Source: JBBQFI01 sp038321775
GTDB lineage: Bacteria; Verrucomicrobiota; Verrucomicrobiia; Chthoniobacterales; UBA10450
Direction: 5' to 3'
Assembly: GCA_038321775.1 (NCBI GenBank)
Contig: JBBQFI010000005.1
Span: 62,001-126,000 of the forward strand
DNA length: 64,000 nucleotides
Shown here piece by piece: positions 16,008 to 24,375 of the stretch. Below the pieces are notes generated by a model. It worked only from the letters and a program-made list of their open reading frames with translations, made no database searches and was not told the origin of the DNA. Numbering within the stretch: the stretch's first letter is position 1; each line of letters begins with the position of its first letter. A program made the translations under genes and the position numbers.

Positions 16008-18191
16008 ATGGCGGTGATGGCGCTGGCGCTCGCGGTCAACGTCATTTACAAAATAGCCTTCATGCCCGACGACTCTGCCGCCACTTCCCTCGATACAGGC
16101 AAGACCGCTGGTTCTGCCAAGATGCGCCCCCGGGCTCGTCTGATCAGCGTCATTGGCGATGAGCTAATCAGCGACGAACCGGTGGCTGCCGTCGAACTCG
16201 TCAAGAATGCTTACGACGCTGATGCCCGAAAAGTTACTGTTCGTTTCGAAGCGGGCGCCGGTTCACCGGAGCGATTAATCGTCGTTGATGACGGCCATGG
16301 TATGAGTCTGCGCGCGGTTCTCGACTCTTGGTTTGAACCTGGAACGGCAACTAAGCGGAAAGGTGGCAAATCGCCCGGAGGGCGACCCTTCCAAGGTGCA
16401 AAGGGCATAGGACGCTTCGCCGCTGCGCGTCTCGCACATCATCTGTTCCTGCAAAGCAGGATGCCAGATTCCCCGGAGGCTGTTTACGTCCTCTTGGACT
16501 GGGGGAAATTCGATGAAGAGAGTTACCTCGACGAAATCACCGTCGATTACGAGACGCGTGCCGCGAGCATTTCGCCGGGAACGCAGCTCACCCTAGATGG
16601 TCTTAGGAAGCAGTGGGAGGATTCCGATTTCGACGAGCTCCACGCCCGCCTTTCGCGCCTGATATCACCTTTCGAGGAAATTCGTGATTTCGAGATCGAA
16701 CTCGATATACCGGCTCGCCCAGATCTTTCCGGAACGGTGGAACCACCGCAGCTGCTTTTACAACCGCGATATTTGTTGAAAGGCGACTTAGACGCCACCG
16801 GAAGTTTTTCCGGTGAGTTTCAACTCGACGGTATTACCACCACGAGTTTCGCTAACCGGAAAATCGGCGGCACCGGCGTTGTTCCCGAAAAGTGCGGCCC
16901 GTTCAGCATTGAAATCCGCGCGTGGGATCGAGATCGTGAAGGGCTTGAGCCGATCGCGGACCGGACGGACCAGAGCATTGGTCAAATCCGCCGCACGCTG
17001 AACGCCTACTGCGGCGTGAGCATTTATCGGGATGGTTTTCGCGTTCATCCTTACGGAGAGAAAGGAAACGATTGGTTGAATCTGGATCTTCGAAGCCGAC
17101 AAACTCCAGGCAAGAGACTCGCGAATAACCAGATCGTCGGTGCGATCCAGATTTCTCGAGACAAAAACGTCGAGCTTAAGGATCGGAGCACACGTGAAGG
17201 ACTTGTGATCAACCCAGCATATCATGAGTTCCAAGAATGGTTCATGGAGATCATTTCACTTCTCGAAGAGGCGAGATACCCATTGCGCCCAAAGCGGGAG
17301 GTTTCAACTAAGGCGGATCCGATTTTTGAGTCGTTCGATTTAACCGCGGCTCGGTCAGCGGCAACGGCCGCCTTGGGTGCGGAACACCCCGTCACGAAAT
17401 CGATAATAGAAGCGGAGAGACAAGTTATTGAAGGCGTTGAACGGATTCAGGAGATGTTCTCTCGGCTCCTGATGTCTGCAGGCTTAGGGCAGATGGTTGA
17501 CATCGTGATTCACGAGATCGGAGCACCTTTGGGGAAGATCAACCGAGAACTCGTAGCTCTCGAAAAGAAAGCCGGAGTTGTTTATCCACCGACTGTTCAA
17601 TCTGAGATCTGGGACATGTGCACGCGGATCAAAAGCTGGCTTGTTCAGATTCAGAGCCTACGACAGAGGTTGGATCCTCAGACGCCTGCAAAGCGAGGCC
17701 GTGCTTCTACCTTTAATGTTCGCCTAGAGATCGAAGACAACTTCCATCTATATGCCGCGTTGATCACACGGCAGAAAATCCGCTGGAACATCGAACCTGA
17801 AGGCATCGCGATTACCGCCACGATGTCTCGTGCAGCGCTTGGGCAGATGATGGCAAATCTGATCGACAACAGCGTTTTCTGGCTGGTTCGTCATCATGGC
17901 ATTGGAGGCGGCGGCAGAATTGCCGTCAGGCTCGAGCCACTGCCAAAGGGTTTCCGCCTCCATTATTCCGACGACGGCGCGGGCATTCCCGAAGCGGATC
18001 GTGCCCAGATTTTCGAGCCCTACTTCACTACGAGGCCAAACGGCATGGGTTTGGGATTGTATATCGCCCGGCTAGTCATTGAACCGCACGGTATGCTCAC
18101 CTATGGCGAAGAATGCGATTTGCCCGGCGCGTGTTTTCATGCGCTTTTTGAAAACGTCACCGCGGCCTCAGATCAACAAACTGATGTCTAA
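16008..18191 (+). CDS. Dual GHKL-ATPase histidine kinase, first gene of the defence island
   Basis: 727 residues; starts at 16062 or 16122 are also possible. An N-terminal Hsp90/MutL-like ATPase (about 40-220) has ELVKNAYDADA, VVDDGHGMS and GAKGIGRFAAARLA. A middle region of unknown fold (about 220-450) follows. The C-terminal part is a histidine kinase: phospho-acceptor HEIGAPL (about 500), N-box ANLIDNSVFW (about 615), DDGAGIPEAD (about 654) and NGMGLGLYIA (about 680). No membrane or sensor domain is evident, so it probably senses a cytoplasmic event, perhaps through the N-terminal ATPase. The next gene, overlapping by 8 bases, encodes a receiver protein, the natural phosphate acceptor. Confidence 0.85.
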   Translation: MAVMALALAVNVIYKIAFMPDDSAATSLDTGKTAGSAKMRPRARLISVIGDELISDEPVAAVELVKNAYDADARKVTVRFEAGAGSPERLIVVDDGHGMSLRAVLDSWFEPGTATKRKGGKSPGGRPFQGAKGIGRFAAARLAHHLFLQSRMPDSPEAVYVLLDWGKFDEESYLDEITVDYETRAASISPGTQLTLDGLRKQWEDSDFDELHARLSRLISPFEEIRDFEIELDIPARPDLSGTVEPPQLLLQPRYLLKGDLDATGSFSGEFQLDGITTTSFANRKIGGTGVVPEKCGPFSIEIRAWDRDREGLEPIADRTDQSIGQIRRTLNAYCGVSIYRDGFRVHPYGEKGNDWLNLDLRSRQTPGKRLANNQIVGAIQISRDKNVELKDRSTREGLVINPAYHEFQEWFMEIISLLEEARYPLRPKREVSTKADPIFESFDLTAARSAATAALGAEHPVTKSIIEAERQVIEGVERIQEMFSRLLMSAGLGQMVDIVIHEIGAPLGKINRELVALEKKAGVVYPPTVQSEIWDMCTRIKSWLVQIQSLRQRLDPQTPAKRGRASTFNVRLEIEDNFHLYAALITRQKIRWNIEPEGIAITATMSRAALGQMMANLIDNSVFWLVRHHGIGGGGRIAVRLEPLPKGFRLHYSDDGAGIPEADRAQIFEPYFTTRPNGMGLGLYIARLVIEPHGMLTYGEECDLPGACFHALFENVTAASDQQTDV

Positions 18192-19326
18192 GCATCCTTT
18201 ATCCGTCTTGCTTGTCGAAGACGATCCCGATGCTCTAGAGCAGTTCAAACGATCATTGCCCGGCACTGTCGCGGGTGTGGATCTCAGCTGGGACTACTGT
18301 TCGGAGTTTGATGACGCGCTCGGTCGAATTTCCCAGAGGAGGTACGACTTGATCGTGACTGATATCTATCGTGATCGTCGAGGCGTCAGGAAAGGTATCT
18401 CTCCCGAGGATGAGAAGGCTGCCGATATTGTAACGTCAATTCGTGACAGGCGTTTCTGCCCCATCATTGCTTTTACTGACGGGTCAGCCCCACAGCGTCT
18501 GAAACTAGGCCCTTTTGTTAGACTCGTAGATAAGAGCAATGGCGACGCGGAGATCCTTAAGCAAATCGAGGAATTGCTCGCGACCGGTATTCCACAGCTT
18601 GCTCAGAAGCTTCACGATGAACTGGACAAGACGACGGGCTCATACTTATGGAGCTTTCTGGAGGCGAACTGGGACGAGCTTCAAGCGACCGGCCTTAAGA
18701 ACGCAAACGTACTCGAAAGGGTGGTGCGGAAGCGTGCTGCGATGCAGCTCTCGCGTATTGATCCCACTATCGGAACTCCTACAGAGCTGGAGACGATTGA
18801 TGGGGCCGAGTTTTACATCTGGCCATCAATTTCACAGGACACGTTAAGACTCGGCGAGATTTTGCGACGCAAAGAGAGCAATGAGGTACGTGTGATTCTA
18901 ACCCCCCACTGTCATCTAACTGTGCAACAAAATGCTTCCGAACCCAGAGCGAACTTTGTCCTGACGGTGAAGGCGGTCGCAGCAAAGGATGTCTTTGAGA
19001 AACATCCTTGCACCGGAGGTACGCAAGAGAAGCGGCAGAAGGCCCTGCGCCAATACCTTCTCTCGCCGGCGAACATTGGCCAACCTTTGGGTCGCTACTG
19101 GTTTCTCCCAGGCTTCCTGACTCTGTCCGACTGTTACTGTGACTTACTTCAGCTAGAGAGTGTTCCGTACTCCACGCTTCGGGCGGATTACGATCGCCTT
19201 GCGGTGTTAGACAGCCCTTTTGCCGAAGCGCTGCAATCGTGCTTCACGCGGTTTTACTCGGCAATCGGATTGGCTAACCTTCAGCCTGAACTCTTTGAAC
19301 ACCTTATCGGCGGCAATGCGGTATGA
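18184..19326 (+). CDS. Receiver-domain protein with unrecognised C-terminal domain
   Basis: 380 residues from the ATG at 18184. The receiver domain (1 to about 125) is complete: acidic pocket E12-D13-D14, phospho-acceptor D60 in LIVTDIY, T98 and K117. The remaining 250 residues are not a known output domain. They contain LTPHCHLTVQ, a SDCYCDLLQLESVPYSTL segment and LDSPFAEALQSCFTRFYSAI, with no helix-turn-helix seen. It overlaps the kinase gene and its TGA overlaps the methyltransferase ATG (ATGA at 19323). Phosphorylation by the kinase probably controls the C-terminal domain, which may be an effector or a regulator of the restriction genes. Confidence 0.8.
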   Translation: MSKHPLSVLLVEDDPDALEQFKRSLPGTVAGVDLSWDYCSEFDDALGRISQRRYDLIVTDIYRDRRGVRKGISPEDEKAADIVTSIRDRRFCPIIAFTDGSAPQRLKLGPFVRLVDKSNGDAEILKQIEELLATGIPQLAQKLHDELDKTTGSYLWSFLEANWDELQATGLKNANVLERVVRKRAAMQLSRIDPTIGTPTELETIDGAEFYIWPSISQDTLRLGEILRRKESNEVRVILTPHCHLTVQQNASEPRANFVLTVKAVAAKDVFEKHPCTGGTQEKRQKALRQYLLSPANIGQPLGRYWFLPGFLTLSDCYCDLLQLESVPYSTLRADYDRLAVLDSPFAEALQSCFTRFYSAIGLANLQPELFEHLIGGNAV

Positions 19327-20447
19327 AGGCGATCAAAAGGCGTACCGGAGGAGCCGCCGAAGAGTCAGGCGACTACTGCACTTCTCTTGAGACGCGCACC
19401 GCCGCATTCAAGTTCGTCGATCTATTCTGCGGCATCGGCGGTTTTCGCATCGCATTTGAGAAAACCGGAGCGCAATGCGCCTTCTCCTCCGACTACGACA
19501 AATTCAGCCAGCAGACTTACACCGCGAATTTCGGTGAGCGCCCGCACGGCGACATCCATAGCGTCGCTGTTGCTGACATCCCGGCGCACGACATCCTTTG
19601 CGCGGGCTTCCCTTGCCAGCCCTTCAGCATCGCAGGCGTCTCGAAGAAACTTAGTCTGGGTCGCAAGCATGGTTTCGACGACTTGAAGCAAGGCAATCTC
19701 TTCTTCTCCATCGCCGACATTATAGACTACCACCGTCCCACTGCATTTGTGTTGGAGAACGTTAAGAACCTCAAGACACATGATCGCGGCCATACATTTG
19801 ATATCATCTACAACACGTTAACCGAGGCACTCGGTTACACGGTTTATCACAAGATTATCGATGCTCGCGCAGTAGTGCCGCAGCATCGCGAACGCATCTT
19901 CATCGTTGGTTTTCGAGAATGGCGAGACTTCGTGTTCCCGAAATTTTCCGAGACCGGCCCGAAGCTGAGCAGCATCTTGGAATCTAAGCCTCCGAGTAAG
20001 TACACGCTAACCGACCATCTCTGGGGTTACCTTCGCGAGTATGCTAACAAACATCGCGCGGCAGGTAACGGCTTTGGCTTTGGCTTGGTTACTAAAGAGG
20101 ACACTGCTCGAACCCTCAGCGCGCGCTATTACAAGGACGGCTCCGAGATTCTTGTGTCCCAAGGAACCCAGAACCCCCGTCGCTTAACGCCTCGCGAGTG
20201 TGCGCGGTTGATGGGATACCCAGACACCTTCAAAATCCCAGTGTCGGATACGCAAGCCTACAGGCAATTCGGTAATTCGGTCGTTGTGCCGGTAGTTGAA
20301 GCTATCGCCCGTGAAGTCTTAATAGCTCTTTCGAAACCTGCGGGCACTCCCAGCGACCTCGTGCTTACCAGCAACGAAACATCGCACAGCTCTAGGAAGC
20401 CGTGGCCCCGCAAGCGAGTGAGTTATCGGAAAAATGCAAAGAAGTAG
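19323..20447 (+). CDS. DNA cytosine-5 methyltransferase
   Basis: 374 residues. Motif I FVDLFCGIGGFRIAF, catalytic PCQ in GFPCQPFSIAG (about 95), ENV in VLENVKNL (about 142), QHRER (about 186) and the closing QFGNSVVVPVVEAIA are all present, so the enzyme should be active. The target-recognition region is about 210-310. Next to EcoRII-type and Vsr genes, the likely target is CCWGG with methylation of the inner cytosine; this is inferred from the partners. The start overlaps the preceding stop, and the endonuclease begins 12 bases downstream. Confidence 0.93.
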   Translation: MKAIKRRTGGAAEESGDYCTSLETRTAAFKFVDLFCGIGGFRIAFEKTGAQCAFSSDYDKFSQQTYTANFGERPHGDIHSVAVADIPAHDILCAGFPCQPFSIAGVSKKLSLGRKHGFDDLKQGNLFFSIADIIDYHRPTAFVLENVKNLKTHDRGHTFDIIYNTLTEALGYTVYHKIIDARAVVPQHRERIFIVGFREWRDFVFPKFSETGPKLSSILESKPPSKYTLTDHLWGYLREYANKHRAAGNGFGFGLVTKEDTARTLSARYYKDGSEILVSQGTQNPRRLTPRECARLMGYPDTFKIPVSDTQAYRQFGNSVVVPVVEAIAREVLIALSKPAGTPSDLVLTSNETSHSSRKPWPRKRVSYRKNAKK

Positions 20448-20459
20448 CTCGAATTCAAT

Positions 20460-21653
20460 ATGAATTTAGCGGGCATTTTCGAGGCGGTGGCCTACAAGCA
20501 ACTAACGGCTGTTGACCTTCCTGACATGGGGTCTAATCAGCATGAACTAAACGGTACAGCCGCGTTGCGCTCTTTCTTTGGAACAACCGAAGAAACACGC
20601 GGGACACTCTCTTGGCATCACTTCGCTGATGACGAAGAACCTGGTGAAGATTTCGGAAGCTTTACCTTCTATGATGCTCGGGCCAAGAGTGCCGAACGAA
20701 CAGGCCGCTCAGAGTGGCGATTCTTTTACCAAGGGAATTTTCTTGCACGCGCCAACGTCGGAGACACGCTGATTCTAGTACGGAGCCGAACAGGAAAGTT
20801 CTTCGGTCTGGCTCTCGAACAAAGCTCCACGTGGTTAAGAGCTGCGCGCATTTTGTTCGGGATTACCTCATCCTCGGATGTCTTCGACGAAATTTCCCCT
20901 TCCGAGCTCACGTCTAGAGAACTTCGCTTCACTACGTCCCGAATCCTCAGCGAACTTGCGCTTGAAGTAGCAATCCCCTCTACGGCCTCGGATGAAGAGC
21001 TAGTGCTTGCGCGCTTCGGTCCCAAGTTCCCGTCTACGCGCGAAATGTCAGCCTTTGCCAGAACACAGATCGAAACGGACGAGCAGCGTGCAGACGAAAC
21101 TCTCGTTCGATGGCTAGAACGAGAAGAGCAACTCTTTCGCGCTCTCGAGAAACACATAATTGGCGATCGCCTGCAAAGTGGATTTGATAGCGTCGATACG
21201 TTTATCGAGTACTCACTCTCTGTTCAGAATCGGCGTAAGGCTAGAATGGGCTTCGCACTTCAGAACCATTTACAGGAATTATTTAGCGCGCATCGCCTCA
21301 GATACACGGCTCAAGCAAAGACGGAGGCAAATAATCGGCCTGATTTCGTGTTCCCCGGTGAGGCAGAGTACCGCGACCCAGCGTTTGATGCGATGCTCCT
21401 TGTAATGCTAGGCGCGAAATCTACGAGCAAGGATCGTTGGCGGCAGGTTTTAACAGAGGCGGATCGAATTCCGCATAAACATCTTTGCACATTAGAGGCT
21501 GGTATTTCGACCCGCCAAACTGATGAGATGCAGCGACAACAGTTAACGCTGGTGGTTCCCGAAGCTCTGCATGAGACCTACACTGAGCAACAGCGCACTA
21601 TGATCCTTCGGGTTTCAGATTTCATCGAAGTCGTGCGTGCAAAACAAGCGTAA
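20460..21653 (+). CDS. EcoRII-type type II restriction endonuclease
   Basis: 397 residues. The C-terminal half matches the EcoRII catalytic domain: NNRPDFVFPG with the catalytic Asp, then MLGAKSTSKDRWRQVLTEAD supplying two lysines, followed by a TRQTDEMQRQQLTLVVP segment. The N-terminal half (about 1-170, with WHHFADDEEPGEDFGSFTFY) corresponds to the effector DNA-binding domain, so this is probably a type IIE enzyme needing two sites. It cleaves unmethylated CCWGG in EcoRII itself; the same specificity is inferred here. Catalytic residues appear intact. Confidence 0.9.
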   Translation: MNLAGIFEAVAYKQLTAVDLPDMGSNQHELNGTAALRSFFGTTEETRGTLSWHHFADDEEPGEDFGSFTFYDARAKSAERTGRSEWRFFYQGNFLARANVGDTLILVRSRTGKFFGLALEQSSTWLRAARILFGITSSSDVFDEISPSELTSRELRFTTSRILSELALEVAIPSTASDEELVLARFGPKFPSTREMSAFARTQIETDEQRADETLVRWLEREEQLFRALEKHIIGDRLQSGFDSVDTFIEYSLSVQNRRKARMGFALQNHLQELFSAHRLRYTAQAKTEANNRPDFVFPGEAEYRDPAFDAMLLVMLGAKSTSKDRWRQVLTEADRIPHKHLCTLEAGISTRQTDEMQRQQLTLVVPEALHETYTEQQRTMILRVSDFIEVVRAKQA

Positions 21654-22095
21654 GGTGGCAGATGTTTTTTCGCCCGAGAAGCGGTCCATTGTCATGTCGC
21701 GCATCCGCGCGAGTGGCAACCGCGATACCGAGCTAAGGCTCATCACGCTATTTCGTAGCTCAAGAATCACTGGCTGGCGACGCAACAAGAAGATCTTTGG
21801 TAAGCCAGACTTTGTCTTTCCAGGGACCCGGGTAGCTGTCTTCGTTGATGGTTGCTTCTGGCATCGACACCCGGGCTGTAAGTTCTGCTATACGCCAAAG
21901 AGCCGATCTGAGTTTTGGCTGCCAAAGTTTGAAAGGAACATCGCTCGCGACCGCTTGGTTACGCGCACGCTAAGAAAGGCTGGATGGCGTGTTGTAAGAA
22001 TTTGGGAATGTCAGCTAACTCCGAAGAAAACCAGGCGAACAACTATGCGAATCGAACGAGCATTACGTACTGCTCCGAAACGTCCGAGAAACTGA
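21637..22095 (+). CDS. vsr: Very short patch repair endonuclease
   Basis: 152 residues with a GTG start inside the endonuclease gene (17-base overlap). KRSIVMSRIRASGNRDTELRL, FVDGCFWHRHPGCKF with the catalytic Asp, the RSEFWLPKFERNIARDR block and GWRVVRIWECQL are the Vsr landmarks. Vsr nicks T:G mismatches created by deamination of 5-methylcytosine in Dcm-type sites. Its presence supports CCWGG as the methylation target. It closes the five-gene island. Confidence 0.93.
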   Translation: MQNKRKVADVFSPEKRSIVMSRIRASGNRDTELRLITLFRSSRITGWRRNKKIFGKPDFVFPGTRVAVFVDGCFWHRHPGCKFCYTPKSRSEFWLPKFERNIARDRLVTRTLRKAGWRVVRIWECQLTPKKTRRTTMRIERALRTAPKRPRN

Positions 22096-22130
22096 ACGGC
22101 GATGACACGTCGAGTGCAACGCGTTACTAC

Positions 22131-22161
22131 TTCATCCGATCGAAAGTCTCGCGAAGAAAGG
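22131..22161 (-). repeat. korB 3'-end-like repeat, copy A (short)
   Basis: TTCATCCGATCGAAAGT reads on the minus strand as TFDRMK followed by a stop (TAG), matching the end of korB. About 30 bases are shared. It lies 36 bases past vsr. Confidence 0.6.
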
Positions 22162-22190
22162 CTAAAGTAGAAATATTCGAGCGGCCTTAC

Positions 22191-22330
22191 TTCATCCGGT
22201 CGAATGTTTTTTGAAGAAGTTGGAGATCGGTAGCATTTCCATCTTTCTCGCGACTGCTCTCGATCCATTTTTTCTCGAGCGCGTTCTTGGTGGGACGATC
22301 GCTCTGGTAGGAGGCGATCTTAGTCGCCTG
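22191..22330 (-). pseudogene. korB 3'-end duplicate, copy B (long)
   Basis: About 130 bases encode on the minus strand a close match to the last 40-odd residues of KorB (KNALEKKWIESSREK, LQLLQKTFDRMK-type end) with its own TAA stop. No upstream korB sequence is present. It has the same orientation as intact korB and lies 2 kb downstream of its stop. It ends at an inverted repeat TTAGTCGC...GCGACTAA (22320-22352). Confidence 0.8.
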
Positions 22331-22512
22331 GATGTTTTGAAGCTGCGACTAATCGGAGAGGACCTTCGCCTTCAGCTCTTTGGCATTGATAGAAATCATT
22401 TCCCGGCTCGCGCCGATCGGGTACCGGATAAGAATTCGCTGGAAAACGTGCGACCTGTTTCAACGAAACGGCTGGACGCGCCTTGGAATAGTGGCTCAGT
22501 GATGCAAGGGAC

Positions 22513-22704
22513 ATGAAACGGGAATTGAAACCAGAAGAACGCGAGGAAATGGTGAGCGCCGTCGCCGCCGGCGACAGGGTGAAAGCGACGAGTATTTATC
22601 TTTCGGCCACGGAAGGTAACCTGACCGACGCCCAGAATTTTGTAAAAACTCTTAGAGCTGCAAGAATTGAGGCAGCGGAGGCGGCGGAGAAAAAGTCGCG
22701 CTAA
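22513..22704 (+). CDS. Small L7/L12-C-terminal-like protein
   Basis: 63 residues. The core (about 12-45: MVSAVAAGDRVKATSIYLSA, GNLTDAQNFVKTL) follows the pattern of the ribosomal L7/L12 C-terminal domain found in many small bacterial proteins (GKKIEAIKLYREATGLGLKEA-type). A charged Glu/Arg/Ala tail follows. Function unknown. A zinc-ribbon gene begins 4 bases after its stop, so the two are probably co-transcribed. Confidence 0.6.
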   Translation: MKRELKPEEREEMVSAVAAGDRVKATSIYLSATEGNLTDAQNFVKTLRAARIEAAEAAEKKSR

Positions 22705-22707
22705 GAT

Positions 22708-22881
22708 ATGGAGGAACACACGTCTGACGACATCGGTGGCGATCCCCAGATCACGCTGACTTGCAGGAATTGCGGGGAGGAGATCACCGATTCACGCGGC
22801 CGACTCAAAAAGCGTGATTGGGAATGTCCCTATTGCGGAGGAAGCGCGATCGGTGACGAAGACGCGAAATCCCTCGTTTGA
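22708..22881 (+). CDS. Small zinc-ribbon protein
   Basis: 57 residues. Two Cys pairs, CRNCGEEI (about 19-26) and CPYCGGSA (about 42-49), make a zinc ribbon; the rest is acidic. The ATG lies 4 bases after the preceding stop. Such proteins are often nucleic-acid or protein adaptors, but nothing indicates the partner. Confidence 0.65.
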   Translation: MEEHTSDDIGGDPQITLTCRNCGEEITDSRGRLKKRDWECPYCGGSAIGDEDAKSLV

Positions 22882-23027
22882 AGGTCGTGGCTCGCCGGGG
22901 GCGAGTCCGTCCATCGGCGGACCGGACTGGCGTTAAGCGAGACGGGTGTGCTCTCCTAATGGAGACGGGATTCGAAAGTCGAGCCGACCTGCGTAGCTCA
23001 GGATGACAATGCGACACGCGTTGTCAT

Positions 23028-23052
23028 TTCATGCGGTCGAATGTCTTCACGA
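23028..23052 (-). repeat. korB 3'-end-like repeat, copy C (short)
   Basis: TTCATGCGGTCGAATGT and flanks read on the minus strand as FVKTFDRMK then a TGA stop, as in korB. About 25 bases match; the upstream frame is unrelated. Confidence 0.55.
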
Positions 23053-23147
23053 AGAAAAGGACAAAATGCCTTCGGCGGAGAGATGAAGTTCGCGATCGCG
23101 AGGCGCAATCGCCACCACGCGAGGGCGCGCGTGCTCCCCGGCACGAA

Positions 23148-23173
23148 GGAGACGCGACAGAGCGCGTCCCTCC
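23148..23173. repeat. REP-like hairpin
   Basis: The sequence runs GGAGACGCGACAGAGCGCG then TCCCTCC and can fold on itself (GACGCG with CGCGTC). The DNA around 28300, next to the RAYT gene, has a related GACGG-CGCGTGCCCCTCC piece, so both may belong to one REP family. Confidence 0.4.
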
Positions 23174-23278
23174 AAAGATGCGACGCGAAACGCCGAAGGG
23201 CCCTGGGGACCGCACCAGTCTAAGATGCAAGTTTGAGTTGAAGAGGTTAAAGGGAACTGCCAATACTCCCCGTCAATT

Positions 23279-23650
23279 ATGGGCGCAGATAACCAGATCG
23301 ATTACATTGAGTTCCAGGCGGCGGACCTGGCGGCGACGCGCTCGTTTTTTGAGCAGTTGTTGGGCTGGAAGTTTACCGATTACGGCCCGGATTACACTTC
23401 GTTCGAAGATGGACGGATCGCAGGTGGGTTCGCACGCGCGGATCGGCGCGCGACGATTGAGTCGGGGGGCGTGCTGGTGGTGTTCTATCATCCGCGGTTG
23501 GAGGAAGTGCGGCAGCGGGTGATCGATCTCGGTGGTAAAATCACTGCCGATATCTTTTCCTTTCCCGGCGGGCGCCGGTTGCATTTCACCGAGCCGAGCG
23601 GGAATGAGTGCGCGATCTGGTCGGAAGAGCCGGGCGCAGCGAAGAGCTAG
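23279..23650 (+). CDS. VOC family (glyoxalase-like) protein
   Basis: 123 residues. IDYIEFQAADLAATRSFFEQ, LLGWKFTDYGPDYTSF and the C-terminal RRLHFTEPSGNECAIWSE form one vicinal-oxygen-chelate domain, with a metal-ligand-like His and Glu in the last block. These proteins are dimeric metalloenzymes or resistance proteins with varied substrates. It stands alone on the plus strand between repeat-rich stretches. Confidence 0.85.
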   Translation: MGADNQIDYIEFQAADLAATRSFFEQLLGWKFTDYGPDYTSFEDGRIAGGFARADRRATIESGGVLVVFYHPRLEEVRQRVIDLGGKITADIFSFPGGRRLHFTEPSGNECAIWSEEPGAAKS

Positions 23651-23691
23651 AATCATTGAATCGCGGAGCAGTTCGCGATAGAATCCGAGTG

Positions 23692-23913
23692 GTGACGGCG
23701 ACTCAGATCATCGAAGAAATTAAACGGCTCGACCCAGAACAACAATTGGGCGTGATCCGGTTTGCCTATCAATTGGACGCCGAACGACGATTGACCGGAG
23801 ATGAGTTGTCTGGATTGGCAGAGCGCATGGTGAAAGCCACCGATCCCGCCGAACAGACAAGAATTCGCGAAGAAATCGTCCGCGGTTTCTACGGCCAGCG
23901 ACAAGATGCCTAA
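23692..23913 (+). CDS. Small helical protein, possibly antitoxin-like
   Basis: 73 residues from a GTG at 23692. It opens TATQIIEEIKRLDPEQQLGV and has a second helix (GDELSGLAERMVKAT) before a basic tail. Small proteins of this pattern occur in pairs in soil bacteria. The stop lies within the start of the next, frameshifted gene (8-base overlap), so they were probably one unit. No function is established. Confidence 0.5.
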   Translation: MTATQIIEEIKRLDPEQQLGVIRFAYQLDAERRLTGDELSGLAERMVKATDPAEQTRIREEIVRGFYGQRQDA

Positions 23914-24144
23914 AATCCGGCGGCAAAATCTCCCGCCGGCATTATTTAATCATCTGCTCGACCGGATTACAGAGCGCCAGATTCCTGCCCGTCAACTTGG
24001 TCAGTTTGCAGATTGGCTCACGACCGAGCCGGAAGTTCCGGAGGGTTCAAACGATTTCCTGAGTTGATTGTTTGTGGAGAGGGTGCGCTCGTTAAGACAT
24101 TCCTGCGGGCAGGACAAGTTCCAGCGGGCGAAGAAGTGATGTAG
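23906..24144 (+). pseudogene. Frameshifted small protein gene
   Basis: The first frame encodes MPKIRRQNLPPALFNHLLDR and ends EVPEGSNDFLS with a TGA at 24067. In the next frame the expected continuation is KRFPELIVCGEGALVKTFL then RAGQVPAGEEVM, with a TAG at 24144. Joined, these give a sensible 78-residue protein of a small family I have seen after genes like the preceding one. A one- or two-base shift near 24047 breaks it, either as a true mutation or a sequence error. Confidence 0.6.
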
Positions 24145-24180
24145 GTGCGGTCAAAGCTCATCTTTAGCCGCCAATGATCG

Positions 24181-24375
24181 TCAACTCTCCGACGGCGACT
24201 CTTCCAAGAATGCGATCACCTGCTCGCGTGACACTGTCGGAAAGCCGTCAAGAAATTCTTCGATCGAGTCTCCGCCTTCAAGGTAATCGATCAGGTTCTG
24301 AATCGGAACGCGCGTACCGGCGAAACACGGCGCACCGCTCATGATTTCAGGATCGATTTTGATGACAGAACTCAT
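24181..24375 (-). CDS. DUF433 domain protein
   Basis: 64 residues. IKIDPEIMSGAPCFAGTRVP, then IQNLIDYLEGGDSIEEFL and FPTVSREQVIAFLEE, is a complete DUF433 domain, a winged-helix fold often acting as the antitoxin of a PIN-like toxin. No toxin gene is adjacent. The ATG overlaps the korB stop (ATGA), so it is the last gene of the korA-korB transcription unit. Confidence 0.85.
   Translation of the reverse strand: MSSVIKIDPEIMSGAPCFAGTRVPIQNLIDYLEGGDSIEEFLDGFPTVSREQVIAFLEESPSES

Larger units (their letters stand above)
22096..22512 (+). other. Gap after the defence island: korB-end repeats, no intact gene
   Basis: The 417 bases after vsr hold two korB 3'-end copies and a hairpin at 22320-22352. 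The remainder up to 22512 shows no recognisable gene. Confidence 0.5.
22882..23278 (+). other. Gap with REP-like DNA and a korB-end repeat, no gene
   Basis: The 397 bases hold korB-end copy C (23028-23052) and a REP-like hairpin (23148-23173). No intact gene was recognised. Confidence 0.5.
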
